A stretch of DNA of 64,000 nt from Brugia malayi (GCF_000002995.4 NW_025062476.1:372001-436000), one strand, 5' to 3'. Shown: positions 38,332-52,609, numbered from the stretch's first letter. Made by a program: numbers and translations. The notes: generated from the sequence alone by a model not told the origin.

Positions 38332-41300
38332 TTATTTAAGTTTAAATTCACTAGGTGTCTTTGAAATTGGTTGTCTACTCAACAGGTGAATCAGTAATAC
38401 AGGTGATGTGGCAATGATTAATGATGCCAGAATTGATAAGGTTGTTGTAACTGCTAGGCCAGTTATGGAAATTATATTTGGCAATTGATGTGACTGCATC
38501 TCTTCTGTCCTACTGCAAAATGAATTACTTTTTAATTAGTTGCCTTATCGATTTTTTGTATCGAATTATTTCATTGTTTATTATTAGCTAATCACTGCTT
38601 ATATGTATGCATTGATAAGGAATATATCACTATCAATTCATCTTATTACTGGGAACTTTCAAAAAAAAAAAGATGAAATGCTTTAGCTATGTTTAATATT
38701 TCAAGCTGTGATAGCTTTGACAACTCTCGACAAAATGATGCTAATGTAGCACCTGCAAATTAAACGAAGATTCCCTTTGAACACCTTGAAAGTACTTAAT
38801 ATCACTTTCAAATGTTTTCAAAATGAAAAATGCTCGAACAGAAATATCTTTTATAAGAAAACTTTTATTGTTATGCAAAAAATTTGTGATGACGTCATGA
38901 AAGTTTGATAATACAATAAATTTAGCAAAATATAAATTTAAACTCTCAGAGTTGCAAGAAACTTAAGCAAGTTTTTGCAACTTCTGTAGATTTCTGCAAC
39001 TTAAACAAGCTTCACACTAAGCTATTAATTTAAATGATTTAACCATGCCGGATACAAAACCGGCTGCACCCGTTCTGAGTAGACGAATTCGCTTTAAAGT
39101 GAAAAAGATTTTGATCAGCAAACCAAAGTTCCTGCTACACATTTAAACTAAGAAAGCAAAAAGACGAAAACGCCTCCGTCATTGTGTAAGTCTTTTATCA
39201 GAAGATAAATCTGTTGATAAGTCATTTTATGATAAAGATTAACTGGGATAATATACGTTCACGATATGAAAGCATTGATAAGATACTAAAGCACAATCAT
39301 AAACATTTGAAATTCTCGAAAAGATGCAAATTCCTATTTCTTTTTCTACTCTTTGCTGACATTCTCAAAGCAATTTGACATTTTTGATCAGAGATAATTT
39401 GCTGAGAGTTAAAATATTTGAAGGTGAACTGCTCATCTTAGTTAAGCCATTCTCTTCGACTTATTGCATTACTTTATTAGCAAATCTTTTCGTAAACAAT
39501 AACAAAAATGATAAATTCAAAAGGTTGGAGAGCAGAGAACAAAACTGATAATGAAAAAGAAACGAAGTGATAACAAAAAAGGGAGTAATTTCAGAACCAG
39601 TCAAAATCAGAAGTGCTTGTGTGGCAAATTTCCGGTTCCGGTGGAGGTATCATTTGCACTCCATCGATAACCAAAGTGATATTTCCCTCATCTTGCATAT
39701 GCATAAGTGATAGATCTTCTGAAAATTGACATTAATTTAAAAAAAAAAAAAAAAAAAAAGGTGGCGGTATTTTTGGAAACGAATTTATAGAGAAAATTAA
39801 TAAGTGGCAATTTAATTAGAAGTATGAAAAACCCCAGTATGCGTATGTGTATCTCAACTGTTGACTTCGATCAAGTATGCTTCTGTAGGGACTTGGACCA
39901 GCTAGGGTACAACGACTGGCGGTTCGATTAGGAATTGTCTCCCGCTCTTCAGCTGAAATTTGTCTAATTAAGAAGCAAGGTGTCAATTCATGTCAACTTA
40001 CTGTAACAATCAGATCAGATGAGAATCTGTTTAGCAATAATTTGTTCTAATTTGCAAAATTAAAATGAAATATCACTCACTTAAATAATACCCAACATGC
40101 AAGCAGCTGAAATAAAAATCATGAGGATCAGGTTTGCACGGATCCGGAAGACCATCAGGTGTGCTACCACATTCACTCTTATAAGTCTAAATGAAGTATC
40201 CTAAAATGAGTATTTATTTTTAGAAATTAGTACATAATTGCTTCATTTCAACTTCTGAAATCTTTTTCTGAATAAGTAAATTTGAAATGACAATAAGAAA
40301 TAGCTATGCTAGCAAATATTTTTAGGATTGTACTCAAATCTGATATTCTTACCATCTAATTTAAACTCATCCATAGAGAATTGGAAGTTGTTTAACTTCT
40401 CTAATGAACTTTAAGGAATGATAGTTGCAGTTCACACCAAACAGTAACTAGCATTCCTGAAAAACTGAAGGAGCACAACTCACGGTATCGATGCTTCCGG
40501 TTACTCGATATCTAATTGTTGAATCATGAAAGGTCATAGCAATACTTAGGTCATATTCGTCATACGTCTCCTCCAGTAAAACATCTAAAAGCGATAATAT
40601 ATTCACCTTCCGGACATTTTTCCGTGCATTATTTCGGAATTGGATAAAAAAACGGATAGTATATACTTCAAGGAGTGTTTCAGTGCTTTCAGTTAGTTTA
40701 GTGAAAAGTTCATTAAATTTGAAACATATCATTTCATAAATTTTATTCGTAATTTTTTTGTTTCTTTTTTTTTTCAAAAATTTACGATTGCTTTTGTCAT
40801 AAGCTCCAAATAAGGTAAGAAAGAGCTTTTTCTTGTCGGAAAGTATATCAAAGAAACGAGTTCTGTCATGATTCAGTGTCAATCCCATAAATGAACGAGG
40901 AGAATGAAGATAGCTCCGATTTCGTTGGCCATATGCGCCGAGCATGAATCTGATCAAAACATCTTTGTTATTTTATCTTATGGTAGAAAGTAGAAAGCTT
41001 AGATAGTAAGTTTTATTTGATTGCACAGAGCTTTGTTAAGTTTTATTTAACTACACAATTCCAAATGAACTAACTGATTTTCTGGAACAGTTCAAGTACT
41101 AACTAATCGTTTTTTTTTTTTTTTTTTTTTTAATATAAAACATGAAAACGAACGATCCTTGACCAGCCGGAAAGTATCGTAAGGAACAAATGACAGTATT
41201 GTCCGGTTGGATTAATCCCAATGGTCGCATATTCGACATCCACAGATAGCTTCCCCAGTTGAAAGGATCCACATAAGGACTTTGACGAATAATAATTCTG

Positions 41301-43167
41301 AAAATAGAGTATGCTAGTAAGTGCTCAGCTCAGTGCTTTGATATTTCAAAGCATTTCAAAAATACCGTTGTTTTCGTGGATCACAGCCGGAAACATACGC
41401 TGCCGGTTTCGTGGAATCGAATCTGGCATTCATCAACATTCTACTACGTCCATTGATGAAATAAAATCTAAATATAAATTTGTCGTTCAAATCTCACTTA
41501 CTGCTTTTGAATTTTAATTTTTAACTAAGAATTTAATTCAATGTGTACTACTTATCTCGTCAAGAACACGTGATTTTTTGTTATGGTCAGTGATATAATA
41601 TCAGTATTTTGTTTTGCTGTTAACAGTTCAAAGTGAAATTTGTGATAAATTCATTTTTAGTGATGCTTGAATCTTTTTTTTGCTAAGATTAAATGATAAA
41701 TATACCTTTCATTTTTGTTTTATGCACTCATCTTTTAAATTTATGATTAAATTTAAGCAAGGTATAATTTATCAACCTTCCATTGAAAACGAGATTGGCT
41801 TTCCAGCTTCCGTATAAAATAATGAATGAGAAACCGTACGGCATGGCAGCGATATCTTCAGAGATGGAATCTTTCATCTTACTGGTAAAGTAAAATTAAA
41901 ATTGAGCAAAAAGAAGAATTCATAAGCTAAAAAAAATTCGATTCCATTAATCGTAGTTTGTTTCATAATAAATGGAACAATTCTGCATGATATATTGCTA
42001 TAAATATTACTGATAAGAACTGATTTGCCATCTTACCTGCTTTATGCTCATATCTACTTATTGTCACAGCACTATTACCTGTGTTCACTTACCTGTGTCC
42101 ACTATCCAACGATGTGAACGGAACTCGATCGTAATCATATCCAAATGTCAATCTTGCTCCGCTGAAAATCTTTCCGTTTAGTTTGGAATGAAACGGAATT
42201 CAGTATTTGCTGGAATATTATTTATTTTGCTCACAAAAAAATATTTTATTTGTAAATCGAAACATTTTAGATGAGTTATTACTTTAAAAAATGTAAGAGC
42301 GATGAATCATTTAAAAATGTGACATTACTTAAAGGACTGAAAATTTGCTTCGTCTTTTCATTTTCAAAATTTTTATTTAGGAAAGTTAATATTAGCAAGT
42401 TAACTGCAAATTAGAACACCTTAAAATTCCACTCACTTCTTGAAATTAAGACTTGGCCAAAGACGAATAGTAGATTTTATTTAGAAAAGCGATGAATCAC
42501 AAAGCCAAAAGCAAACGAACCTTTCAGTTGTCTCATAGATGACATATGGCGTTGCTGATTCATTACTGTACCACGTAGAAAATGTAAATCTTAAAAAAAA
42601 CTTATAGCACAAATTTAATTAATTATGTACCAAATCTTAAAAAACACAAATTTAATTAATAATATTTGAAATATTTTGAAAAATTTCTATTGTTCTAAAG
42701 TTTTGTAAAGGACAATTCGCCAAAGTCTGTTTATTAAATCAATCAATGAAATAAGTAATTAGCAGATATTAGCAGATGAATGAATCAAAAGAGTTTACTA
42801 CACCAATCAAATTAAATATTTATCACTGAGACATACATTTCTAAAATAATATGAAATAAAAGTAGTGAATTTCAAACTTTTTGCACTTTTCTCGAAATAC
42901 AGTCTTGACAAAAATTACACTACTGCGTATTGGATGAGTGTAATAGTTAGTGGTTGGATCTTCCAGTAGTTCCTTCAAAAAGAAAAAAGTGTAATTTTGA
43001 TGATTTTTGTTTGAAACTTAAAACGAACAGCTAGAAAATTCGATCTTCCAAATTTCAATGAAATGAAACATAAATCAGTCTACCTTTTCATCATCTACTA
43101 CTTCATCCAATTCTCCAAAATTCATTTTTAGCAGCAACAAAGTGAATAACCACCGCTTCACATCCAT
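38332..43167 (-). CDS. Type I membrane protein with large ectodomain, 475 residues, unrecognised
   Basis: Thirteen exons, all in phase: 43084-43167, 42878-42972, 42521-42589, 42093-42161, 41777-41881, 41366-41467, 41154-41297, 40786-40949, 40484-40584, 40081-40186, 39866-39952, 39598-39718 and 38332-38512 (TAA). MDVKRWLFTLLLL forms the signal peptide. The ectodomain has beta-rich, aromatic segments (FTFSTWYSNES, ARLTFGYDYDRVPF, PYGFSFIILYGSWKANLVFN, DPFNWGSYLWMSNMRPLGL). It then has a Cys-containing part (YKSECGSTPDGLPDPCKPD, FYFSCLHVGYYL, SRCTLAGPSPYRS). N-glycosylation sequons (NES, NRT, NIT) fit an extracellular location. A membrane span of about 30 residues near the C-terminus (TGLAVTTTLSILASLIIATS) precedes a short basic tail, SRQPISKTPSEFKLK. 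I do not recognise the family; a nematode-restricted surface protein is likely. The exon chain, made only from phase-compatible GT-AG junctions, makes the model strong. Confidence 0.8.
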
Positions 43168-44205
43168 TCTCGCTTGTAAAATTAATATGACACAATGATT
43201 TTGTGAATATTTTTGCATAAAGTATTTAAAGTATTTTTAGTGTGAAATTATTTTAATTATTATTTCTTAACTATTTACCAAAGATAACACAAATTGCCGC
43301 ATTTTCAACAATTTTAGTGCTGGAAAAGAAACTTCAGAGATTATTTAAACTTTAACATTTTTCTTATATTTCTTTGAATTGATTTAATAGAAACTTAGCT
43401 CTTTCAAACTGAGTTGGCATTTTCTATCAAAGCAGTTCATTTCACTAAATGTATTTTTTCTTCAACAATTTCCCTTTCTATCAAAATTCTATTGGAAAAT
43501 TTAAAAGCGTTAACAAATGATTGAAAAGCTTTCATCCATGTTTAACTTTTTTTGAAAAACTCATTGATTTCCATTCTATCAGTTGGAGTTCTTATCACAA
43601 TTTCCCTTTTCATTTTAGAGCAATTAACAAAGTTCACTTAACCTGATGATGAGAAAATTTCCTATTGCTAGCTGAAAAGGATGCTAATATCAATTAACCG
43701 TGAATTGATTGATCTATGATAAGGTTAGAGCGTATTTCAGTTTGTGGTGCATAACTTTCCTGAATTATCTTCCGGTAGTAACATTCAGTATTTCCCAATT
43801 AATTTATTACCTTTCATATCTGTTTTGAATGGTAGCGATAGCAATGAAATCTTTTTAATTGCAATAATGCAAATAAATGAAATAATTGTTACAGAGAGAA
43901 AACAGCAATGCCCGTGAAAAATGGGCAGTACAAGTATTTGTGATACTTTCACAAATGGTAAAGACAAGTTGACAATAATAGACGACTGCTGATAGCCTAA
44001 GGTGACAAGGTTAGAGTGCCATAAGGGTAGTGAAGTGTTCGGAGGTCACAGCAAAGCAATAGAAGAACTATCCATCTATCCTATGGCTAATTTTTACACA
44101 TTCGAATCTTCGCTAACTAAATTGATTATTAAAAATTAATGAAAAGAAAGAAATATGACATCTTATTATTGTTTGAATCACACTTCTATCATAGTTTTCA
44201 TAATT

Positions 44206-46257
44206 TCATGCTTTTTGCATTGGACGAAATTTCAAGGAAATGGTGACAATGACGGCAGCAATCAATGCAATGCTCAAACCCATAAACATTGAGAAGCCAA
44301 ATGGTGACATGCAAATTCCGTTTTGCACTGCGGCGAGTACCACTGGTTGTCCACCGAGATGCAAACGTGCACGATGACGTAAGTCAACTGGTAGAGCTTG
44401 ATTCTAAAATTCCTTTTGAATTAGATAATAAAAAAAAAAAAAAAGTCAAAAAAGCATTTGAAAAGAGACAATTGTGGGAAAAAATCATAAAAAAAGGAAT
44501 AAGAATAATAAGCAAGGTGACATACATCTTCGCTGATTTCAAGGGCGCTAATATCAGTCCTCACGTCGACGACGTTCTCTGGTTCCGCAGACCTCTTCTT
44601 GAGCAAGCGGAGTTGAGCAGCTGCTGCAGGTTTAACCGCGGCACCGCCCGTTTTAACAGCTCCAAATCCTTGCGGCTCTGAACACTGTGGTCGAGCACAT
44701 TCACTGTTTGGTTCTTTAATGGTAATACTGATCTGGCATTGATAGAAAAGTTGTGATCGATCCGCGTATTTGTACACATGCGCTTCTTGACCAGCCATAA
44801 GATCTAACAATTCAAGTTAATTGACAAAGATAAGTTTAATTTAAGCACCCTCGAAAAGCATTTCTTTGATAATCCAAAAAGATTGTTTCTGTTTTTCGTT
44901 TACATTTTAAAGGAAAGTGAAGAAATTAGTGCTAATTGTTGATTGCTTTACCGATTATCTCACTTACCTGTTGGATATTCCAAATTGTTCAGCAAGTATT
45001 TGTCGAGAGCACAACCATCTGCATTCAGAATTTCCACCGTATCACCGTTGCCATCATCCACAAAGCAGGAGTGGACAACTGCGCAGAAGGTATCAACGGT
45101 TTCGGAATCACAGGTCCATTTGTGATAAACTGGTTGGCCAATGGTAGCAAATTGAATTGGCTGTCCGGTTGGTCCACCATCCAAAATCTAAAATATTTGT
45201 CACCATCTACTATGTGATAAATAGATTTTTTCATGTTTGAATTTGAATTGTATAAATAAATGCAAATTCAAAAAATTCAAAAAGACATGCCTCGTATCGA
45301 CAAACAGGCATGGGGACAATTTGAGTTTGAAAAGCAGTTGTGATTTCAGACACCTCAATCTGGGTGCTGACCGTTTTGTCAGCTTCCATATAGAAGCACT
45401 GCACTCGGTATGCTCGATCAACTTTTGTGACGAACAGTGGATGGAAGGAAATTACAACAGTGGTCGTTACAAAGATACCTGCAAGGAATTTTCGTGTAAA
45501 AATTTCGAGAAACATTGTAGTAATTTATGAAAAAGCTGAACAAACTGTTTTTTTTTTTTTTTTTCTTTTTTATCGTTTAAATCTATTCAAATTTGTTCAG
45601 AAAGTGTTTTTATTTCTCAAATCGAAACAGATTCAACTGATCACATACCTCGTGGATTCAAAGACCGCGTACGAGCAACATTGCAGGAATCAAAAGGAAG
45701 TGAAATTCCAGCGACCTGACGTCCACCCTCATCGTTACGGCAGCCTTCTTGATCGTAAAGACCTTTCACGTAAACGTGTCCCTCGAATGCATTACGTGTA
45801 TTGAAATTGATGGTTATTGAAGTTGGTCCACATTCAATTTCCGGCTCACCTATAAATGAATGTAATTGGATGAAACTGAACAAAACCTACTCCTTTTCTC
45901 TTCGTAAAAAATCTAATTTTCCAAGGATAAAACAATAAATAAAGATGGATTCGGGACAAACATAACGAATAAAGGACTTGGCTCTTTTCTCAAATATTAA
46001 AATTTTATAAGAAAACTATAGAGATAATGCTAACATGTTGATGGTCATATAAACAAATTAGCATTCATTAAAAATTTCATAAATTGTGAATAAATTCTTT
46101 GTAAAGCTGCGCAGATGTCACAGCACAAATGACAAAAATCCTATGAAAGACTGTCGCATATATTTGAGGAAAATAAAATACCTTCGACGCCGTTATCAAC
46201 AGGAATTGCATATGACACCGCGAAAAGAGTAGCACAAAGAGCGGTAAGACGAAGCAT
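44206..46257 (-). CDS. cut-1: Cuticlin, CUT-1 type (ZP domain, furin site, C-terminal anchor)
   Basis: 386 residues in six exons: 46182-46257, 45649-45849, 45291-45478, 44968-45187, 44526-44803 and 44206-44403 (TGA). Cuticlins polymerise through their ZP domain into insoluble cuticle components, such as the ribbon under the alae. Residues 1-17 are a signal peptide (MLRLTALCATLFAVSYA). The ZP domain begins at EPEIECGPTSITINFNTRN and carries the family hallmarks YVKGLYDQEGCRNDEGGRQV, SCNVARTRSLNPRG, KVDRAYRVQCFYMEADKTV and HKWTCDSETVDTFCAVVHSC. A dibasic furin-like site LKKRS at about 297-300 precedes a hydrophilic stretch and a transmembrane segment near 357-380 (LSIALIAAVIVTISLKF). The third intron uses GC instead of GT, just after RYE. 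The paralogue is not certain: CUT-1 fits best, but other CUT/CUTL proteins share this core. Confidence 0.97.
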
Positions 46258-46390
46258 TGTTTTTCAGAAGAATAAAGTAAGATTTTATTTTAGAAACTAA
46301 AATTGCTTGCCGTTCCTCCACCTAACTACTGCTGCTACTGCTGCTGGTGTTGTTGACACCTACACCCTTATCTCAATGAAAATAACTGCC

Positions 46391-46400
46391 TTTTATATAA
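46391..46400 (-). promoter_or_regulatory. TATA box of the cuticlin gene
   Basis: Minus strand reads TTATATAAAA followed by GGCAG, about 135 bases upstream of the cuticlin ATG. Cuticle genes are expressed in strong bursts at moults and often have clear TATA boxes, so this is a plausible core promoter. The transcription start itself cannot be seen. Confidence 0.6.
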
Positions 46401-48508
46401 TTTTGGAAACGGGGTATCCCGTATGTCTGTTCTGCTTTTACGGTGACATTTGACATTTCGGTTGTCCTGCCCCCATGCCCTCTAACCTCTAGTATCATTT
46501 TCTCTTCTTCGTCTCTTTGCCTTCGTATCAGTACGGCAATCTCCTCTTAAAACATCTATTTCTTTTGTATTTTCAAACAAAAAAAAATTTTTAAGTAAGA
46601 AAAGAAAAAGACAAAAAAGAAAAACGGTTTGAACAGATGAAGGATATACTTTCAAACAAGAAACAACATAAACCAGTACAGATTCGGGTCAAATATTTTC
46701 GGTTTTTCATCAGTACACTCAAAAACTTTCACAAGTAGAAAGATCGGTCTTATTGTCACTATCGCCATTATTTATATCACATTGTCATGATCACTTTACT
46801 ATCACATTCATCATCTGTATTGTCACCACTGTTATTAACATATTTACTATCATTGTTATTAAGCGTTCTTTTGATCTATCATTAAACACACTCTGATGAC
46901 AGATAACTTTGAAATCAGAAAAAAAGTAAAACAGATGATGCTAAGATGCATATCAAGAAGCATAATGAATTAAAGCATTCTAAGTATTTCAATAATCAGT
47001 GTCGCATCTTTGTCAACTGCTCACAGTCTTGATTATCACCATTATCACTTACTTATTGCTAGACAGCCTGTGATTGCTATTATCATTATTCTCTTCATTG
47101 GATCTCTTTCATTACTTTCATTAAATTTCATTGCACCTTGCATTACTTTCATTACTATTAATGAAACTACGATAGAATATTAATTAGTAAATGGTTCAAA
47201 TCAATTTCGATTCTCTTCCATATTTCCTTCTGTTCAATAGTATTTATTAATGTATTTCAGCAAACTTAATAATTTCATGTAATAAGCATTTAAGAAAGTG
47301 AAAGTATAAAGTATTGGGCATATTTCTATTGATTAGACTATTAGGCATATTTCTGTTGATTAGACTATTGGGCGTAGTTATGTTGAATAGATTTCCTTTT
47401 TCATCAGTTAAACACTAATTTTGTTTATTTGATACAAATTCATTTTTGTTTTCTTTGTACATTTTATTTTTTACCAGAAAAAGATTCGTTTTCCAGATAT
47501 AGACTCAGTTTTTTTGTTGCGGACGTAAGTCCGTTTATTATCAGGTATCTTGTTTCGGCGAAACAGACCTACCGCGTCAATGAACGATCTTTTATTTTTT
47601 TATATCGTCGTAGTGACCATTTTCTTTATAACCTCTATCAGTGATTAATCGTTGTTGGTGACACTTCGGTAGGGTGTTTCTCAATTTCAGCGTCTATGAT
47701 AGTGATGATCCACCCTTATCGAGAATCGCCTCGCATTCTTGAGAAATAATAAATGAATGCGAAATTATTGATTGTTCTCGTACTTAGAGAAGAACTCGAA
47801 CATTGCTCAAAGGAAGGTAAGCAAGCAAGACTGATGAATGACGATTAAACTTTTAGCATTGAGAAATTTTGAAAATGTCAATAGAGAAAATGTCTGATTG
47901 ATCACAGCAAGTATTATTTTCTGGTATCTCTGGTAACTCCAGTATCATCTAATTTTATTTTCACCAGAAGTAGCTAGATTCAGATCTTAACAAGAGAGTT
48001 AAACAAAAGGAATCGGTAGATAGTAATTACTTTTCCCACTGTATCAAGGTATCATCGTGAAGGAAATCTCATAGATGGTGACAACAATGCGTACAAATCC
48101 AGACAATTGCGCCAGTTACATGTCAGACGACTTCACTGCCACCGGTGATTTATCTCTCGGGATTTTCCTATCGGTGCTCAGTCTGGAAAAAAGATGAGAA
48201 TTTTGATTTGCTTCGTCCGTCATCTATTCATGTCACTTGCAGTATTTCTCTTCTTCCTTCTTTCACTTTCACCAGAAGTTTTCTCGGATTGTTCGCAGAC
48301 CCATTGTTCCTTACTTTTCATTTCAATAATGAATTGTTTGTGTCTGTCTCTGTCTGTGTGTGTGTGTGTCTGTGTGCACTATGTATGTGTAGCACATCTC
48401 TCCAAAATTATTTTAAATGAAATTAGCTCGACTTATCTTAAAAGTTTAGTGAATTTACCTTGTCTTAGTGAATTTATCCAATAATTATCTCATGCAAAAC
48501 TAGTGCCT

Positions 48509-48613
48509 TCCAGGTGATCACAACATTCCAGGTGATCACAATATTCCAGGTGATCACAACATTCCAGGTGATCACAATATTCCAGGTGATCACAACATTC
48601 CAGGTGATCACAA
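48509..48613. repeat. 18-bp minisatellite, 6 copies in a two-step pattern
   Basis: Six copies of ATTCCAGGTGATCACAAC alternate between CAACATT and CAATATT ends, giving a 36-base higher-order period. Each unit contains the palindrome TGATCA. Confidence 0.95.
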
Positions 48614-51600
48614 TGAAATGTTCAAACAAATTAACAACTCATAAAACCTTGGGAATCAGAAATATATGAACTGTATGGCATGTGGAATACCACTAATTTT
48701 CAGTACTTTTCTCGTTCATTTATTTGGTCCCAAATTAATGGATTTTAGGTTAATTAAATTGTATCCATCCATTTATTTCAAGAAATGATGGCTTTATGAC
48801 ATCCAAAACACACTGCCAAGCAAAGTATGAAAGAATAAATTAAAGAGATGTAATGAAGTTAAACACAGAATGCCACTGAAATAAGTCATTTGAGAATCAC
48901 AAAGAGATTTTTGCAATGCCATCAGAAGAGAGTAAGTAAGTAAGTAAGGAAAGCATAGAGTAATTTATCAGTGTTTACATCAATTTTATCGTTTGAAATG
49001 AAATTTGTTACTTCTTTTGGAGCATTAAATGATACATTTGCCAGTAATGATTTCATGGCCAAGAAAGATTCTTTCCTTATTTAGTGCCCTAATTATTTAG
49101 GTAGATGCTTAAGTTTTTTTTTTTTTCTCAGTAAAGCATGTTCATGGCAAAGTTAGAAAGAAAGAAATAAAAAAAATAAATGAATAATTTGAAGAAATGA
49201 TTTAAATAAATAACAATAAAGTATTTCCTAAAATTTTCTTTAGTATTTCAAAAATTCATTATGCCATCTTTTATTTTAATCGCCACATTTTACAAATTAT
49301 AATTGACTAAAATATTGGCTCACTTTATTTTCCTGGCATGAAATTAAAAGTATTAAAATATAAGTTACTATAAAAAAAAAACAAGGAGATAATTTTGCAT
49401 ATGATAACAATGAGAGATTTAATCTGTGATAATCATTCCTTCTCTCTTAGTTTACCCATAGTATTGCACATTTTTCTGTTTTTTTTTTTTTTTTTGCTCG
49501 AATAATTATTTTATATTTGATATGAATGGAAGTTTTTTTTTTTTTCAGTGATTTGTTGTTCCGAAAGAAAAAAGAAAGAAAAGAAAAGTAAGAAAGAGAA
49601 ATTATAGAGCAAATATTGTGTTGAGGGAAGGATTGCAGTGAGGAAGTGATAAGTGATCATCGATAGAATCTATCAAATAATCAAATAATTGGGGACGAAT
49701 CCAACAATTGTTTTTCCTTTCTTCCCTTCCGTCTATCTATTTTCGGTCAAAATTCACAATCTGAGTAATTATTATAATATTTTATTATTTTGTAGACTAA
49801 TTTGCCGAGAATACCGATGCAAACGGATCATCACTGATCTAACATTATCGTTATCACAAGTTGACGTTACATCATATGATGATAACACGTATCACGTATC
49901 ACGTATCATCATCGTTATCAATATAATCATTGCCAACATATTGCAGTAGTTGCAATACTATCTTGAAGAGATAATGAATTGGTCATTTTAGAGAAATCTT
50001 TGTTATTATCAGCATCGAGAGTTGTCGGGAAAACGAAAATGACATTTGTCATTCATCCGTCGACCTGTTATTGCAAATTACTGTATAAAAGACATCTCTC
50101 ATTCTTTTCAATTTTGAACATTGATTTTTGTTAATATTAATTTGTTGTTCTGATGATGCGCACGCAGATATGCAAGCATAATAGTATGTCTACTTTAACC
50201 TACTTAAAAGTGATTAAATTTGATGATTATAGTATTCTTACTTTACTGATGCAAAAAAGAAAGAACAAATAAAGAAGACGAAAGATGCAAATTAAAGAAT
50301 TAGAATGTGTCAGAATACAGTCTTTAAGCTTACAAATGGTTTATGTAGAAATGACACATATCAGAAATTCAAATTTTAATCTTTTAATCAGATCAACAAA
50401 GTGATTGTTAATACATTAGAAAGAATTAGATACCTGTAAACAGTGAAATGGATAATCAAAATTTAGGTTATTCGTAATTTACTTTCTTCTTGTCTGACAG
50501 CTCTATTATTGTTGCCGGGGGGCAAAACAATTGTTTTTTCAGGACTCATTTGTCGCGAGATTTCTAATTTGCAGAATTAAATTTAATGAGCAACTTTAAT
50601 CTTTCTGAAATCCAATTTAGGCAGCACTAAGATAATCATTGGAAGAAATCAAATAATAGATGGCATTTCTCTCTCTCAATTCCAACCCTTACAGTCTAGC
50701 AGAAATTTAAAGTTTTCAAAATCTTTCACTGAAATAATTCGATGAGTTCCACACTCAAAGAAAATGGAATTAAATTTTTCTGCAAAGAAGAAAGATAAAC
50801 TTTAAAGTTATTTGTCGGTAATATCAATCAGTCAGTCAGTCAGTCATTCATTCATATTTTCTACTTCTCTTTCACTTTCTTTTCAAATCTTTCTTCCATG
50901 CAATGAGGAATATCAATTGCATTCATTGTTTTTCCTCATTTTTCATAACTTTCTGCGATATCGCAATTATCACATTTCCTTTCATTCCTTCAAATTTAAA
51001 TCAAATTTATAAATGATAATATGCATTCCTGATTCAGTCAGATTCAATGAGATTCATAATGCAAATTCTTCATCCGATATTGTCTGATTTTGTTTAAGAA
51101 AGTCATTTAAGGCGTTTTTGATTATCTGAACAACTGATCAATTACGATTTCGATTATATTTATGATATTTTCAAGGGTTCTAATTCTATTGTCCTCCTCC
51201 AATATCATTTTTCATCTTTCCAAAATTATATATTTTCCTGCACTCTGAATCAGTGGTAGTTATGTGGGAATGATTTTTAGCTGTTTTGTCATGCGCACTT
51301 GTCTAAATCTAAAGCAAATTTACTAAGTTCATCGCGAGTTTTTTTATTTCTCAAACTTTGTTATTAAATTTCTATTATAGCGCTGCTGAAAAATTATTTT
51401 TGAATTGAAAGAAAAGCCTGTAAAATGGAAGATCAAATGGGATTCCATCAAAAAATATGCGCAAAAAGAAAGATTGAGAAGTGCAAATGGTATGTAGAAG
51501 GAAAAAGAAAGATGCATTAGTATATGATCCCAATCTAATAATTTTATCTCATTTTTTATTTAGCAGCCGAATAGTTGAATATTATAGCAATTATTATTTT

Positions 51601-52247
51601 GATTATTTGAACCAATATTCTTTTAATTCTTGCTGATTAGTTCAAATAAGGAGCGAAAATTATAAAATGTCATTTTTAAATTTAAATGAAGTAAGTTTTA
51701 TTTATTGTATTGTTCTTTCACTTAATTTGATCGGATTGCTTATCAAACAGATAAATATAGGAATTATATAAGGCTTCTAGTATGAGATCTGTTAGGTGAT
51801 CGATCGGTGACAGTGAAAAGAAGAAATGATTTGCACTGAATATTGATGATTCCAGCAAATGACATTATGACATCATTCTTACTGATTCCATTGCCAAAAC
51901 GATTTAAAGCATCGAAAGCCAAACCGATCCAATCGCTATGATCGTAATTTCTCTCAAAAAATTTCCTTCAGCTCATATAATCAGGATGAAATGTACAACA
52001 ACTCACAGGTAATTAGTTTTAGTGATAATGATAATCATACTGATAATTACTCTCTGATAATGAAGTATTTTCGCTGTACATTGCAATGACTCTGCGAAAA
52101 AAAAAATAATACGCGAAGTTCATTTTTTATTAGAAAACTTGAAATGCTTAAATAAATTTAAAAATTTTTTCAATTATTACAAAAATGCATTAATTAAGTT
52201 TTCTCTTCGACATTAATTCCATTTAAAATTGAAACAAAACTTATTTA

Positions 52248-52609
52248 AGAGTAACTGATTCGCCAATAGATACTTCAGGTAAAGCAAAGAGTAACTGATT
52301 CGCCAATAGATACTTCAGGTAAAGCAAAGAGTAACTGATTCGCCAATAGATACTTCAGGTAAAGCAAAGAGTAACTGATTCGCCAATAGATACTTCAGGT
52401 AAAGCAAAGAGTAACTGATTCGCCAATAGGTACTTCAGGTAAAGCAAAGAGTAACTGATTCGCCAATAGATACTTCAGGTAAAGCAAAGAGTAACTGATT
52501 CGCCAATAGGTATTTCAGGTAAAGCAAAGAGTAACTGATTCGCCAATAGATACTTCAGGTAAAGCAAAGAGTAACTGATTCGCCAATAGGTACTTCAGGT
52601 AAAGCAAAG
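52248..52609. repeat. 40-bp minisatellite, 9 copies
   Basis: Nine copies of a 40-base unit (GAGTAACTGATTCGCCAATA followed by GATACTTCAGGTAAAGCAAA). Variation is almost limited to one A/G site (CCAATAGATA versus CCAATAGGTA) and one C-to-T change, so the array is young. Confidence 0.96.

Noticed and set aside
44289..45804. Several plus-strand frames of 60-130 codons over the cuticlin gene
   Set aside because: Antisense shadows of conserved cuticlin exons.
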